Assembly (NCBI GenBank): GCA_964589625.1
Contig: CAZPSH010000003.1
Span: 1 to 64,000 of the forward strand
Reading direction: 5' to 3'
Length of the DNA: 64,000 nucleotides
DNA from: JBFLVU01 sp964589625
Lineage (GTDB): Bacteria > Acidobacteriota > UBA4820 > DSQY01
Shown here: positions 18,262 to 27,231 of the stretch, piece by piece
How positions within the stretch are numbered: the first letter of the stretch is position 1
How the letters are laid out: every line of letters starts with the position of its first letter
The notes under the pieces: model-generated
Told to the model about the DNA's origin: nothing
Database searches by the model: none
The model's input: the letters and a program-made list of their open reading frames with translations, nothing else
Position numbers and translations under genes: made by a program

Positions 18262-18333
18262 GTGAGTAGGGGGACGAGGGGACGAGGGGATTAGGGGATT
18301 AGGGGACGAGGAAGAATCAAAGGAAGGCGGGCG
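18262..18333. repeat. G-rich short tandem repeats plus right copy of 34-bp direct repeat
   Basis: Units of about 8 bp (GACGAGGG, GATTAGGG) precede the second exact copy (18300-18333) of the 34-bp sequence also found at 17358-17391. Together the copies bracket vapBC. The distance between the two copies is 942 bp. Confidence 0.85.
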
Positions 18334-18352
18334 CCTCCGCGCCGCCGGCGTG

Positions 18353-19369
18353 TCACATCCCGAGGTATCTGGCGTAGAGGGCGCGGGCGCGGGCGGGGTC
18401 GGGGGTCTTCTGGATGAGGGCTCGGCCGTCGGCGTAGAGGGTGACGGGGTGGCCCTCCCACTCCGTCTGAATCAGGTAAGGGTTGCGGAAGACGGGGCCG
18501 AAGGACCGCAGGCGCGCTTCGAGGGAGGCGAGGTCGAGGGAGGTGCCCTTTGGGGCGAGGACCATGACGCCGTCGCGGCCGCAGAGGCGGTGGGTGCGGC
18601 TCGTGCCGCGCTCTTCGAGGAAGTCGAAGGCGCGGGCGCCGCAGCAGGGGCAGGCGGGGTCCCGCGGGGGGTGGACGCGGGAAAAGGAGCCGTCCAGAAG
18701 GTCCAGCCCAAGCAGGCCCGGCGCGCACAGGTCCTCGCGGCCGGCGAGGACCTTGAGGGCCTCGCCCGCCTGGAGGGCCCCGACGACGGCGGCGGCGGGG
18801 CCGAGAATGCCCGCGGTGTCGCAAGTGGGCGCGCTGGCCGGGGCGGGGGGATCGGGGAAGAGGCACCTCAGGCACGGGGTGAGGCCGGGGAGGACGGCCA
18901 GGAGCGCGCCGTGGGAGGCGACGGCGCCGCCGTAGATCCAGGGGCGTCCCGCCTCGACGGAGGCGTCGTTGAGGAGGTAGCGGGTCTCGAAGTTGTCGGT
19001 GCCGTCGAGGACCACCGCGGCCCACCGGAAGAGATCCCGGGCCCGTTCGGGTCCCAGGTCCTCGGCCAGGGCCTCCACTTCGAGGCCGGGCCGGATCTCC
19101 CTCAAGGCCTGCTCGGCCGCCACGGCCTTGGGGAGGCGGGCGCGCCAGTGGGCCTCGGTGAAGAGCGCCTGGCGCTGGAGGTTGCTCTCCTCCACGTGGT
19201 CGCGGTCCACGAGGATCAGCCGGCCCACGCCCGCCCGCGCCAGGAGGGCGGCGGAGGCGCACCCGAGGGCGCCCACGCCCACCACGGCGGCGCAAGCCCT
19301 TTCGATGCGGTCCTGCCCGCCGGCGCCTATCCAGGGCAGGAGGACCTGCCGGGCGTACCGGCCGCTCAC
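18353..19369 (-). CDS. ThiF/MoeB/HesA-family E1-like adenylyltransferase
   Basis: About 338 residues. The N-terminal two-thirds is an E1-like ThiF fold: a nucleotide-binding loop VGVGALGCASAALL, then DRDHVEESNLQRQ, the ATP/Mg site DGTDNFETRYLLND, and a TCDTAG segment where ThiF/MoeB enzymes have a reactive Cys. Zinc-site cysteines appear as CLRC and CPCCG. The last 100 residues are not a rhodanese domain. These enzymes adenylate the C-terminal glycine of ThiS or MoaD-like sulfur carriers. The GTG start at 19369 overlaps the rodA stop (GTGA), so it is the last gene of the elongasome operon, an unusual place. With thiG elsewhere in the window, a ThiF role is plausible but unproven. Confidence 0.85.
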   Translation of the reverse strand: MSGRYARQVLLPWIGAGGQDRIERACAAVVGVGALGCASAALLARAGVGRLILVDRDHVEESNLQRQALFTEAHWRARLPKAVAAEQALREIRPGLEVEALAEDLGPERARDLFRWAAVVLDGTDNFETRYLLNDASVEAGRPWIYGGAVASHGALLAVLPGLTPCLRCLFPDPPAPASAPTCDTAGILGPAAAVVGALQAGEALKVLAGREDLCAPGLLGLDLLDGSFSRVHPPRDPACPCCGARAFDFLEERGTSRTHRLCGRDGVMVLAPKGTSLDLASLEARLRSFGPVFRNPYLIQTEWEGHPVTLYADGRALIQKTPDPARARALYARYLGM

Positions 19370-20475
19370 GGCACGAACCTCCGCATCCGCACGTTGGCGG
19401 CCAGGCCCGCGAAGAGGCTCATGCTGAGCAGGAAGGACCCGCCGTAGGAGAGGAAGGGCAGGGGGAGGCCCGTGGTGGGCAGGAGCCCGAGGACCATGCC
19501 CACGTTTACGAGGAGGTGGTAGAGGATCATGGCGAAGCCGCAAAGGACGAGAAAGCGCCCCTCGGCGTCGCGGGCCACGCGGAGCGTCGAGAGAAACCGG
19601 GCCAGGAGGGCCAGGAAGGCCAGGAGGACGCCCACGCTTCCCAGGAAGCCCGTCTCCTCGGCCACCACGCCGAAGATGAAGTCGGTGTGGGGGGCCGGGA
19701 GAAAGTTGAGGCGGTTCTGGGTGCCCGAGTGGAGGCCCTTTCCCGTCAGCTCGCCGGAGCCCACGGCGATGCGAGCCTGGGCCACCTGGTAGCCCGCACC
19801 CTTGGGGTCGTGGGCGGGGTTCACGAAGGTGAGGATGCGTTCCTTCTGGTAGGGCTTGAGGAAGCTGAACCAGCCCAGGGCGAAGAGGAGGAGGACGGCG
19901 AGGATGGCCAAGCCGGCCCACTTCAGGATCCGGCCGAGGGGGTAGCGGCTGAAGTAGAGGGCGGCGCCGGCCAGGGGGAGGAAGGTCGTGGCCGTACCGA
20001 AGTCTGGCTGGAGGAAGGTCAGGGCCGCGGGGAGGGCGATGATCCCCCAGAGAAAGGCCACCTGGCGCCCCTCGATGGCCTTGTCGGGAAGGTCTTTGAT
20101 GGCGTTGGCGCAGGCGAGCGCCACGGCCACCTTGGCGAACTCGGAGGGCTGGAAGCCGAAGGGCCCCAGGTAGAGCCAAGACTTGGACCCGGCCACCGTC
20201 CGCCCGAGGACCAGGACGAGGACCAGGGCCGCGAGGGCGGCGGCGTACAGGAGGTAGCCGTAGTCCACCCAGATCTGGTACGGCACGAGGAGGGCCAGGG
20301 CGAAGACGGTGGCGGCCAGGACGGCGTAGACCACCTGCCGGTCCCCCAGGGCGCCGTACTTCGTGGCGAAGGTGGCGGAGCGGACCATGACGGTGCCGAA
20401 GGCCAGGAGGGCCAGGTAGAGGAAGAGGGTCACCTGGTCGCCGAAGAGGAGGGACTGGCGGAGGGTCTGTCTCAT
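19366..20475 (-). CDS. rodA: RodA, rod-shape SEDS peptidoglycan glycosyltransferase
   Basis: A 369-residue polytopic membrane protein of the FtsW/RodA/SpoVE family. Family landmarks include GSKSWLYLGPFGFQPSEFAKV, the FLQPDFGTA block, and the C-terminal TTGLPLPFLSYGGS. The partner PBP2 lies immediately upstream (10 bp). RodA polymerises glycan strands during sidewall elongation and PBP2 cross-links them. The start at 20475 (MRQTLRQSLLFGDQ) is chosen over an in-frame ATG 63 bp upstream that would overlap the PBP2 end. Confidence 0.95.
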   Translation of the reverse strand: MRQTLRQSLLFGDQVTLFLYLALLAFGTVMVRSATFATKYGALGDRQVVYAVLAATVFALALLVPYQIWVDYGYLLYAAALAALVLVLVLGRTVAGSKSWLYLGPFGFQPSEFAKVAVALACANAIKDLPDKAIEGRQVAFLWGIIALPAALTFLQPDFGTATTFLPLAGAALYFSRYPLGRILKWAGLAILAVLLLFALGWFSFLKPYQKERILTFVNPAHDPKGAGYQVAQARIAVGSGELTGKGLHSGTQNRLNFLPAPHTDFIFGVVAEETGFLGSVGVLLAFLALLARFLSTLRVARDAEGRFLVLCGFAMILYHLLVNVGMVLGLLPTTGLPLPFLSYGGSFLLSMSLFAGLAANVRMRRFVP

Positions 20476-20485
20476 GGCGGCGGCC

Positions 20486-22354
20486 TCACCCGGCGCCTTC
20501 CGCGGGGGCGGAAGCGCGGGCCTCCAGGGGAGGGGCAACGGCGGGCTCGTCGGCGGGGGCCTCGTCGCCGGGCTTTTTGCCGAAGAAGAGGTACTCCAGC
20601 CCGGCGCGGGCGATCTTGGCGCCCATGTCCCCCCCGTGGCCGCCGTGCTCCACGAGGACCACGAAGGCTACCTGCGGGTCCTGACGGGGGGCGAAGCCGG
20701 CGAACCAGGCGTGGTCCCGGATGGCCTTGTCGAGGAGTTTCGTGTCCACCCCCGCGCTGGCCGCCACCACCTGGGCGGTCCCGGTCTTGGCGCACACGGT
20801 CAGCCCGGGGATGTTGCAGGCCCGGCCGGTGCCGCTCGTGACGACGCGCTGGAGGCCCTCCTTGAGGACTTCAAGGGAGGAGGCCGACACGTCTACGGAG
20901 CTGAGGAGCTTCGGCTCCCCCTGGAGAAGCCGGGGCTGGTAGCGCTTTCCGCCGGTGGCGAGGGTCGAATAAAAGCTGAGGAGCTGGAGGGGCGTGACCG
21001 TGAGGTAGCCCTGTCCGATGCTCACCGAGAGGGTCTCCCCCGGGTACCACGGCCCCAGGCCTCGGGCCCTCTTCCATTCGGCCGAGGGCATGCTGCCCGC
21101 CGTTTCGGAAGGGAGGTCCACGCCGGTCTTCTGGCCGAGACCGAAGAGGGCGCCCCACCGGGCGAGGCGCTCGATGCCCACCCGGTCTCCGGCCCGGTAG
21201 AAGAAGACGTTGCAGGAGTTCTGGATGGCCGTCAGGGGGTCCACCCCGCCGTGGCCGCCGCGGGCCCAGCAGTGGAAGACGTGGCCGCCGAACTCCCAGG
21301 CGCCGGAGCAGTAAAAGGTGGTCCCCGGGGTCAGGAGCCCCTCCTCCATCCCCACGAGGGCCACAAAGGGCTTGAAGGTGGAGCCCGCCGGGTAGGCCCC
21401 CTGGATGGGACGGTTGAGGAGGGGGTGCCGGGGGTCCTCCGAGAGGGCCTGCCAGTCCTTGGACGAGATCGTGTGCGAGAAGAGGTTGGGGTCGTAGTCG
21501 GGGACGCTGACCCAGGCAAGGATCTCACCGGTGGAGGGGTTCATGAAGACGGCGGCCCCGGTCTCCTCCCCGAAGGCCGAGGTGAGGATCTGCTGGAGCT
21601 CCACGTCGAGGTTGAGGCGGATGTTCCGGCCGGGAACGGGCTCTCGCTGGACGCCGACTCCCGGGAGCCTCAGCCGGGGGTCTTCCACCTCCCTCCCCAT
21701 GGCGTTGACCTGGGCGGTCCTCCGGCCGTTCACGCCCATGAGGAACGCGTTGGCGGCCTTCTCCACGCCCGCCTTGCCCACTTCGATGAAGGGGTCCAGT
21801 TCGCGGATCCGCAGGGTCTCGGCCTCCTTCTCCGAGAGGAGCCCGACGTAGCCGATGGCGTGGCTTCCCAGGGGGCCGTACGGATACTCCCGCCTCAGCT
21901 CCATCTCGATGCGGAGCATCTTGAGCTCGTCCTGGTGGACCTCCACCTTCTGGACCCAGTCGGGGGGCACGTCGCGGGCCAGGACGGCGAGGCTGGGGAC
22001 GGCGCTGCGCTTCATGGCCGCGCGGACCTCCTCCAGGGTCATGGAGAGGCCGAGGATCCGGTTCACGGAATCCACGGTTCGCTCCAGGGAACCCTCCTTG
22101 GCCGTGTCGAGGACCAGGGAGAAGGAGATGCGGTTTCGGCAGAGGACCTTTCCATTCCGGTCCGCGATGACGCCGCGGGGGCTCCTCAGGACGATGGTCC
22201 GGGTGTAGTTGTTCTCCGAGAGGGTCCGGTAGGAGCTCCCTTCCATCACCTGGAGGTAAAAGAGCCGGGACGCGAAGAGGACGAAGACGGCCGCCGCCAC
22301 GAATTGGAGGAAGAGGACCTTGGGCTCGAAGGTGGGGTCGTCGGTCCGGTCCAC
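20486..22354 (-). CDS. mrdA: Penicillin-binding protein 2 (elongasome transpeptidase)
   Basis: A 622-residue protein. It has one N-terminal membrane anchor (LFLQFVAAAVFVLFASRLFYL), a pedestal domain with RGVIADRNG, and a C-terminal transpeptidase. Active-site motifs: SxxK in AGSTFKPF (Ser near residue 323), SxN in NSCNVFF (near 381) and KTG in CAKTGTAQ (near 523). Start: GTG at 22354, 2 bp beyond the mreD stop. Penicillin-binding protein 2 is the class B enzyme dedicated to rod elongation. All catalytic motifs are intact. Confidence 0.95.
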   Translation of the reverse strand: MDRTDDPTFEPKVLFLQFVAAAVFVLFASRLFYLQVMEGSSYRTLSENNYTRTIVLRSPRGVIADRNGKVLCRNRISFSLVLDTAKEGSLERTVDSVNRILGLSMTLEEVRAAMKRSAVPSLAVLARDVPPDWVQKVEVHQDELKMLRIEMELRREYPYGPLGSHAIGYVGLLSEKEAETLRIRELDPFIEVGKAGVEKAANAFLMGVNGRRTAQVNAMGREVEDPRLRLPGVGVQREPVPGRNIRLNLDVELQQILTSAFGEETGAAVFMNPSTGEILAWVSVPDYDPNLFSHTISSKDWQALSEDPRHPLLNRPIQGAYPAGSTFKPFVALVGMEEGLLTPGTTFYCSGAWEFGGHVFHCWARGGHGGVDPLTAIQNSCNVFFYRAGDRVGIERLARWGALFGLGQKTGVDLPSETAGSMPSAEWKRARGLGPWYPGETLSVSIGQGYLTVTPLQLLSFYSTLATGGKRYQPRLLQGEPKLLSSVDVSASSLEVLKEGLQRVVTSGTGRACNIPGLTVCAKTGTAQVVAASAGVDTKLLDKAIRDHAWFAGFAPRQDPQVAFVVLVEHGGHGGDMGAKIARAGLEYLFFGKKPGDEAPADEPAVAPPLEARASAPAEGAG

Positions 22355-22356
22355 GG

Positions 22357-22833
22357 CTACTCCCGGGGGTAGAGGCGGCGGGCGGCGGCCTCCATGCCCG
22401 CGGCCAGGAGCCCCGTCAGAAGGCTCCCTGCGGCCACGTATACCCACAGCGAGGAGGGCAGTGACAGGCCGAGCAGCAGGTAGAGCAGGACCACCGCCGC
22501 GGAGTCCAGAACATACGCCCCGATCGAGAAAAAGAAAAGGGGAAGGACGCCTTGGATCACGACCTTGGAGCCGATCCACCCGAGAAGGTAGCCGATGAGG
22601 GTGAAGGCGGCGCCGTGGAAGCCCAGGTGGGGCATCGTGTAGGCGTCGCTCATGATACCGAGCCCCGCTCCCCACAGGGTCCCGGGCACCTTTCCCTGGC
22701 GCAGGGCGAGGACCGTAAGGAGGCCCAGAAAGGGGTTCGCGATGGTCAGGTCCCCGCTGGCCAGCGGAAGGAGCGCCTGCAGGCCCACGGCGAGGGCCAG
22801 CAGGATCAGCGGAGCGAGGAGGCGGCTACGCAC
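22357..22833 (-). CDS. mreD: MreD, rod-shape membrane protein
   Basis: A 158-residue very hydrophobic protein with five to six predicted membrane segments. It lies between mreC and PBP2 in the canonical order. Sequence features are typical though weakly conserved in this family (LPHLGFHGAAFTLIGYLLGW). GTG start overlapping the mreC stop. MreD helps link cytoplasmic MreB filaments to the RodA-PBP2 complex. Confidence 0.9.
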   Translation of the reverse strand: MRSRLLAPLILLALAVGLQALLPLASGDLTIANPFLGLLTVLALRQGKVPGTLWGAGLGIMSDAYTMPHLGFHGAAFTLIGYLLGWIGSKVVIQGVLPLFFFSIGAYVLDSAAVVLLYLLLGLSLPSSLWVYVAAGSLLTGLLAAGMEAAARRLYPRE

Positions 22834-23629
22834 GGCGCCTCAGCACCAGGACCCAGGCCAGGTTCCGGAGGTCCGCGGAGGGGTCCAGCCGCACGCGCTT
22901 GAGGTAGTCGCCGCCGTTCTCCGCCTCGGCCGTGGCGCCCACGCGGAGGCCGGGGGGGAAGATCCCGTCCTCCCCGGAGGTGACGAAGACGTCGCCCACC
23001 TGCACGTCGGCCTCGTTGGAGATGTAACGAACCGCCATTTGGTCGCCGCTCCCCACGGCCACGCCCCGGGCCCCCGTGCGCTCGGAGCAGACGCCCAGGG
23101 CGCTGCTCGGGTCCGTCACAGCGAGGATCCGATAGAGATCCCCCGCCCGCCCGCGCACCCGGCCCACGACGCCCCGGCTGGAGATCACGGGCGTGTCGTC
23201 GGAGAGGGGTGAGGCGCAGGAGATGAGGAGGTACCTCCCGAAGGGGGCCCCGAACTGCGTCAACGCCCTCCCTCCGATGACCTCCAGGCCTTCGGGGCGG
23301 GGGGCCTTGAGGAGGTTTCTCAGTTCGAGGTTTTCCCGCGCGAGGTTCTGGGCCAGGAGGAGTTGGGTGCGCAGGATGCGGTTCTCGGCCTCCAGGCGCT
23401 CGGCGCGGAGGGCCGCGTCCCGCTGGAGGACGTAGGCGCGGGCCCCCTCCCGCGTGAGCCGGGAGGCGGCGTCGAAGGCCGAGAGGAAGGGGCTGAAGGC
23501 CACCATGGCCGCGTCCTTGAAAACGGTGTTCTCCCCTCGCCGGACCTGGAGGGTCAACCCCGCCACGAAGCCGCCCACCAGCAGGAGCATCAGCGCAACG
23601 GGCTGGCGGGCGAAGGGCGGGGAGGCCAT
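22826..23629 (-). CDS. mreC: MreC, rod-shape periplasmic scaffold
   Basis: A 267-residue protein. It has an N-terminal membrane segment (ALMLLLVGGFVAGLTL), a coiled-coil stretch (RLEAENRILRTQLLLAQNL) and the beta-barrel MreC domain (VISSRGVVGRV, VGDVFVTSGEDGIFPPGL). MreC activates PBP2 in the periplasm. The ATG overlaps the mreB stop (ATGA), and its end overlaps mreD. Confidence 0.95.
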   Translation of the reverse strand: MASPPFARQPVALMLLLVGGFVAGLTLQVRRGENTVFKDAAMVAFSPFLSAFDAASRLTREGARAYVLQRDAALRAERLEAENRILRTQLLLAQNLARENLELRNLLKAPRPEGLEVIGGRALTQFGAPFGRYLLISCASPLSDDTPVISSRGVVGRVRGRAGDLYRILAVTDPSSALGVCSERTGARGVAVGSGDQMAVRYISNEADVQVGDVFVTSGEDGIFPPGLRVGATAEAENGGDYLKRVRLDPSADLRNLAWVLVLRRRA

Positions 23630-24660
23630 CAGTCGAGGGCGACCCGCTTGAGGAGGTCGAAATCGTCCAGCATCTTTCCGGCGCCGAGGACCACCGAGGA
23701 GAGGGGGTCGTCGGCGATGAGGACGGGGAGGCCCGTCTCCTCGCGCAGGCGTTTGTCCAGGTTCCGCAGAAGGGCCCCTCCGCCCGTGAGGACGATGCCC
23801 CGGTCCACGATGTCCGCGGCCAGTTCGGGGGGGGTCTGCTCCAGGGCCTGCTTCACCGCGTCGATGATGATGGAGACGGTCTCCGACAGGGCCTCGCGGA
23901 TCTCCTCGGTGGCGATGGCGAGGGTCTTTGGAATCCCGTCCACGAGGTCGCGGCCCTTGACCTCCATGGTCTCCTCCTTGTCGAGCGGGTAGGCCGATCC
24001 GATGCGAATCTTGATCTCTTCGGAGGTCCGCTCGCCGATGAGGAGGTTGTACTTCTTCTTGATGTACTGCACGATGGCCTCGTCCATCTCGTTGCCCGCC
24101 ACCCGCACGGTGCGGGAGTACACGATGCCCGCCATGGAGATGACGGCCACGTCCGTGGTCCCTCCGCCGATGTCCACGATGAGGTTGCCGGTGGGCTCGG
24201 TGATGGGCATCCCTGCCCCGATGGCGGCGGCCATGGGCTCCTCCACCATGGCCACGTAGGAGGCCTTGGCGCGGTAGGCCGAGTCGCGCACGGCGCGCTT
24301 CTCGACCTGGGTGATCTGGCTGGGGATGCAGATCACGATGCGGGGCCGGACGATGACCTTCCGGTTGTGGGCCTTCTTGATGAAATAGTCGAGCATGCGC
24401 TCGGTGTGCTCGAAGTCGGCGATGACGCCGTCCTTCATGGGCTTGATGGCGAGGATGTTGCCGGGGGTGCGGCCGAGCATCTCCTTCGCCTCGGTCCCCA
24501 CGGCTTCCACCTTGCCGGTCTTTTGGTTGACGGCCACGATGGAGGGCTCTTGGACGACGATCCCCTTGCCCTTAACATAGACCAGGGTGTAGGCCGTGCC
24601 CAGGTCGATGGCGAGATCGTTGGAGAGGAATGAGAAGGGCGACCGAAGGCTGAATGGCAT
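23629..24660 (-). CDS. mreB: MreB, actin-like rod-shape protein
   Basis: A 343-residue actin fold of standard MreB length. Nucleotide-binding signatures are clear: LAIDLGTAYTLVYVKG (phosphate 1), LIVDIGGGTTDVAVIS (phosphate 2) and GIVLTGGGALLRNLD (adenosine motif). It polymerises under the membrane and steers elongation. It starts directly after the stop of the GGDEF gene with no gap, and overlaps mreC. Confidence 0.97.
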   Translation of the reverse strand: MPFSLRSPFSFLSNDLAIDLGTAYTLVYVKGKGIVVQEPSIVAVNQKTGKVEAVGTEAKEMLGRTPGNILAIKPMKDGVIADFEHTERMLDYFIKKAHNRKVIVRPRIVICIPSQITQVEKRAVRDSAYRAKASYVAMVEEPMAAAIGAGMPITEPTGNLIVDIGGGTTDVAVISMAGIVYSRTVRVAGNEMDEAIVQYIKKKYNLLIGERTSEEIKIRIGSAYPLDKEETMEVKGRDLVDGIPKTLAIATEEIREALSETVSIIIDAVKQALEQTPPELAADIVDRGIVLTGGGALLRNLDKRLREETGLPVLIADDPLSSVVLGAGKMLDDFDLLKRVALD

Positions 24661-25737
24661 TCACGGCTCCTGACTGTAAATCGCGCAACGGTTCTTGGTG
24701 GATTCCTTGACCTCGTACATGGCCTGGTCGGCCCTCTGGATGAGCAGTTCGGGCGTCTCGCCGTGGGCCGGGTAGCAGGAGATGCCGAAGGAGGCGGAAA
24801 GGGTGAAGTCGAAGCCGGGGTTTGTGCCGTAGTCGTGCGATAGGATGGCCTCCCTCAGGCGCTCGGCTACGAGGAGGGCACCCTCCGAGTCGGTGTTGGG
24901 GAGGACGACGGTGAACTCGTCGCCGCCGTACCGTGCCACCACGTCCACGTTCCGGACCCCGTGCCGGAGGATGTCGCCCACGACCCGAAGCGTCTCGCTT
25001 CCCACCAGGTGGCCGAAGCGGTCGTTGACCTGCTTGAAGCCGTCCAGGTCGAGGAAGAGCACGGCCACGGGGTATCGGTAGCGCCGCCCGCGGGTGATCT
25101 CCACCTCCAGGGCCTGGCGTAAGTGGCGGGAGTTGTAGAGCTGGGTGAGGTCGTCCACGAGGGAGAGCTGGCGCACCTTCTGGAACAGGAACGCGTTCTC
25201 AAGGGCCACGGCCACTGGCTCGGCGAAGAGGAGCACCGTTTCCAGATCCTCCTCCTCGAAGCTCTGACCGCCGGCCTTGTTCATCACCTCGAGGACGCCG
25301 AGGGTCCGCCCGCGGCTCCGGAGCGGGACGCAGAGGACGGAACGGGTCGTGAACCCCGTGAGCTTGTCCAGTTCGGGATTGAAGAGGGGGCTGGTCTTCA
25401 CGTCGTTGAGCAGGACCGGCCGTCCCGTGGCGGCCACCTCCCCTGCGATGCCTTCTCCGACTCGGACCCGGAGTTCCTTCAGTCCCTGGGCCTTCGTGCC
25501 GAGGGCCTCCTTGAAAACGAGGTGCTCCCCCGTCTCGTCCACCAGGAGCAGGCTCCAGGCTTCCGAGCGGACCAGGAGCTGGATGCGCTCCATGATGTAA
25601 GAGATGAGGGCTTCGGGCTCCAGCATGGAGTTGGCGGTCCTCACCACCTCCGCCAGAAGGCGCAGCTGCTCCGACTTCAGGCGGTAGGCCTTTTCGAGCG
25701 CTTCGTGGCGCGGGCCGAGGGGGGTGCGGGGGGGCAT
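24661..25737 (-). CDS. GAF-GGDEF diguanylate cyclase
   Basis: A 358-residue cytoplasmic protein. A GAF sensor domain occupies roughly residues 35-185 (SYIMERIQLLV to AVALENAFLF) and a GGDEF domain 200-358. The active-site loop RYGGDEFTV is canonical (near residue 272), preceded by the Mg site FLDLDGFKQVND. An RxxD-type inhibitory site was not seen five residues before GGDEF. It should make c-di-GMP in response to a GAF ligand. The start at 25737 is preferred because the domain structure starts there; the frame continues upstream only inside the neighbouring gene. Its stop abuts the mreB start with zero gap, which suggests cotranscription with the elongasome. Confidence 0.92.
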   Translation of the reverse strand: MPPRTPLGPRHEALEKAYRLKSEQLRLLAEVVRTANSMLEPEALISYIMERIQLLVRSEAWSLLLVDETGEHLVFKEALGTKAQGLKELRVRVGEGIAGEVAATGRPVLLNDVKTSPLFNPELDKLTGFTTRSVLCVPLRSRGRTLGVLEVMNKAGGQSFEEEDLETVLLFAEPVAVALENAFLFQKVRQLSLVDDLTQLYNSRHLRQALEVEITRGRRYRYPVAVLFLDLDGFKQVNDRFGHLVGSETLRVVGDILRHGVRNVDVVARYGGDEFTVVLPNTDSEGALLVAERLREAILSHDYGTNPGFDFTLSASFGISCYPAHGETPELLIQRADQAMYEVKESTKNRCAIYSQEP

Positions 25738-25745
25738 GGTCCTCT

Positions 25746-27176
25746 TCAGTAGGCCACGGACTGGAACTGCTTTCGCCAGAACTTTTCGTTGCCTTCCTCG
25801 TCGAAGGCGCGAACCTGGACCGACTGGATCCCCACGTCCGAGAAGAGGAAGATCTTGCTGAAGGAGCCGTCGGCGTTGACGGGGATCTCCAGGTCGTTTA
25901 CGGAGACCGATACGCCCGGATCGGTGGCGCCCTGGAGGATGACGCCGTCTCCGATTGCCGTGGCGTCCACGATCAGCTTCAGGTCCCGCTGGATCTTTGG
26001 CCTCTGGTAGATCTGCAGGAGGCGGAAGCGGTAGATGGGGGACCAGTAGGTCTTGGAGGCCTCCCCTTCGGACTTCACGCGCCAGAAATAGGTCCCCGCC
26101 GGGAGCCCCTCCACCGTGAGGCGGCTTTCCCGGATCACCTGCTCGGGCGCCAGGAGGGAGGAGAAGAGGGGGCGCGCGGAAATCTGGAAGCGCACGGGCC
26201 CGCCGCTCCCGCCCTTCCACTGGAAGGTCAGGGGGGTGCGGGCGGGGTCCTCCACCCGCAGGATCTGCTGGTCCTTCGGATACTCCGCCACGGGCGGGGC
26301 GACCAGGGTCTCGGTGGTGGCCGCCCCCGAGGGGGTGGTGACGACCGCCACGCCGGTGAGGCCGGCGTCCACGCGCTGGGACCTGCCACCCGCCTCGATC
26401 TGCGAGGACCCGGTGAAGATCGACGTGGTCACGTCCCCCGTGGGCGATTGGGCCACCGCGACGCGGGAGGCCGGCGCCGGACGGATCCGCGTGGAGTCCG
26501 TGGCGATGATGCTCTCGTCCCTGGGCGTCATGGTCTCGGGAGTTTGGGTTTCGACGAAGCCCTGCTTGAGGGCGACCTCCACGCGGCTGGCGCCGTCCGG
26601 GGAGGAGGACAGGGCCTGGATGACCACCAGGGAATCGGGGGCGATGATCTGGAACTGCCCGTTGTGGTACTTGATCTTGGCGTAACTGCCCTGGCTCGTC
26701 CGGACGATGTCGCCGTCCTCCAGGATCATCTGTTCCTTGGCGCCCGAAAAGAGGTGCTGGCCCGTGCGCTTGACCTCCACGCTCCCGTCCGTCTCCACGA
26801 GGGTCGCGAACTTCTGGGAGGCGGGGGAGGCGCCCTGGAGGTCCTTCAGGGTCTCGATCACGTCGGTGGCGATCTGGCGGGCCTTCGGGTAGCGGCCGGC
26901 GCTGTATTCCGCCCGGCTCTGGGAGAGCATGGTCCGGGACTGGTTGACGGTAGGCCTCAGGGATGGATCGAGGCCGGGAGTGTCAAGGCCGTCCACGAGC
27001 TTCTGGGCCCGGCTAATGGCCCGCTCGGCCTGGACCTGCGGGTTCCCCCGCCAGCGCATGTACAGGAGTCCGCCCCCCCCCACGATCACGAGCAGGACCA
27101 GGATGCCGATCAGCGCGACGATGTCCTTGTACTTGATCGTAATCCAGTCCAGGTCCTTCAACCGCGTCCCAGCCAT
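25746..27176 (-). CDS. FecR-domain membrane protein
   Basis: A 476-residue protein. One N-terminal membrane segment (residues about 19-41, DIVALIGILVLLVIVGGGGLLYM) anchors a periplasmic part. That part has a short helical region with a tetratricopeptide-like feel (AERAISRAQKLVDGL ... ARQIATDVIETLKDL), a FecR domain (VEVKRTGQHLFSGAKEQMIL ... IVRTSQGSYAKIKY), and two Ig-like repeats (LTFQWKGGSGGPVRF; GATDPGVSVSVND). FecR domains of this kind are common in envelope proteins, not only iron-citrate regulators. It is the first gene of the transcript leading into the GGDEF gene and mreB. No sigma factor gene is next to it. Confidence 0.85.
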   Translation of the reverse strand: MAGTRLKDLDWITIKYKDIVALIGILVLLVIVGGGGLLYMRWRGNPQVQAERAISRAQKLVDGLDTPGLDPSLRPTVNQSRTMLSQSRAEYSAGRYPKARQIATDVIETLKDLQGASPASQKFATLVETDGSVEVKRTGQHLFSGAKEQMILEDGDIVRTSQGSYAKIKYHNGQFQIIAPDSLVVIQALSSSPDGASRVEVALKQGFVETQTPETMTPRDESIIATDSTRIRPAPASRVAVAQSPTGDVTTSIFTGSSQIEAGGRSQRVDAGLTGVAVVTTPSGAATTETLVAPPVAEYPKDQQILRVEDPARTPLTFQWKGGSGGPVRFQISARPLFSSLLAPEQVIRESRLTVEGLPAGTYFWRVKSEGEASKTYWSPIYRFRLLQIYQRPKIQRDLKLIVDATAIGDGVILQGATDPGVSVSVNDLEIPVNADGSFSKIFLFSDVGIQSVQVRAFDEEGNEKFWRKQFQSVAY

Positions 27177-27201
27177 AGTCGCGCCCCTCTCTTGACCCTC
27201 A

Positions 27202-27231
27202 ATGATAATCCAGTGGCGTGCAAGGGGTAAA
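27202..27231 (-). promoter_or_regulatory. Predicted promoter of the fecR-like/mre operon
   Basis: On the minus strand, TTTACC (27226-27231) and TATCAT (27202-27207) are 18 bp apart, placing the start of transcription about 20 bp ahead of the FecR-domain gene. Confidence 0.45.

Noticed and set aside
19370..20179. Upstream extension of the ThiF/MoeB gene inside rodA
   Set aside because: Arg/Pro-rich shadow of rodA; the enzyme fold begins at 19369.
25738..26220. Upstream extension of the GGDEF gene
   Set aside because: Overlaps the FecR-domain gene in another frame with no family match.
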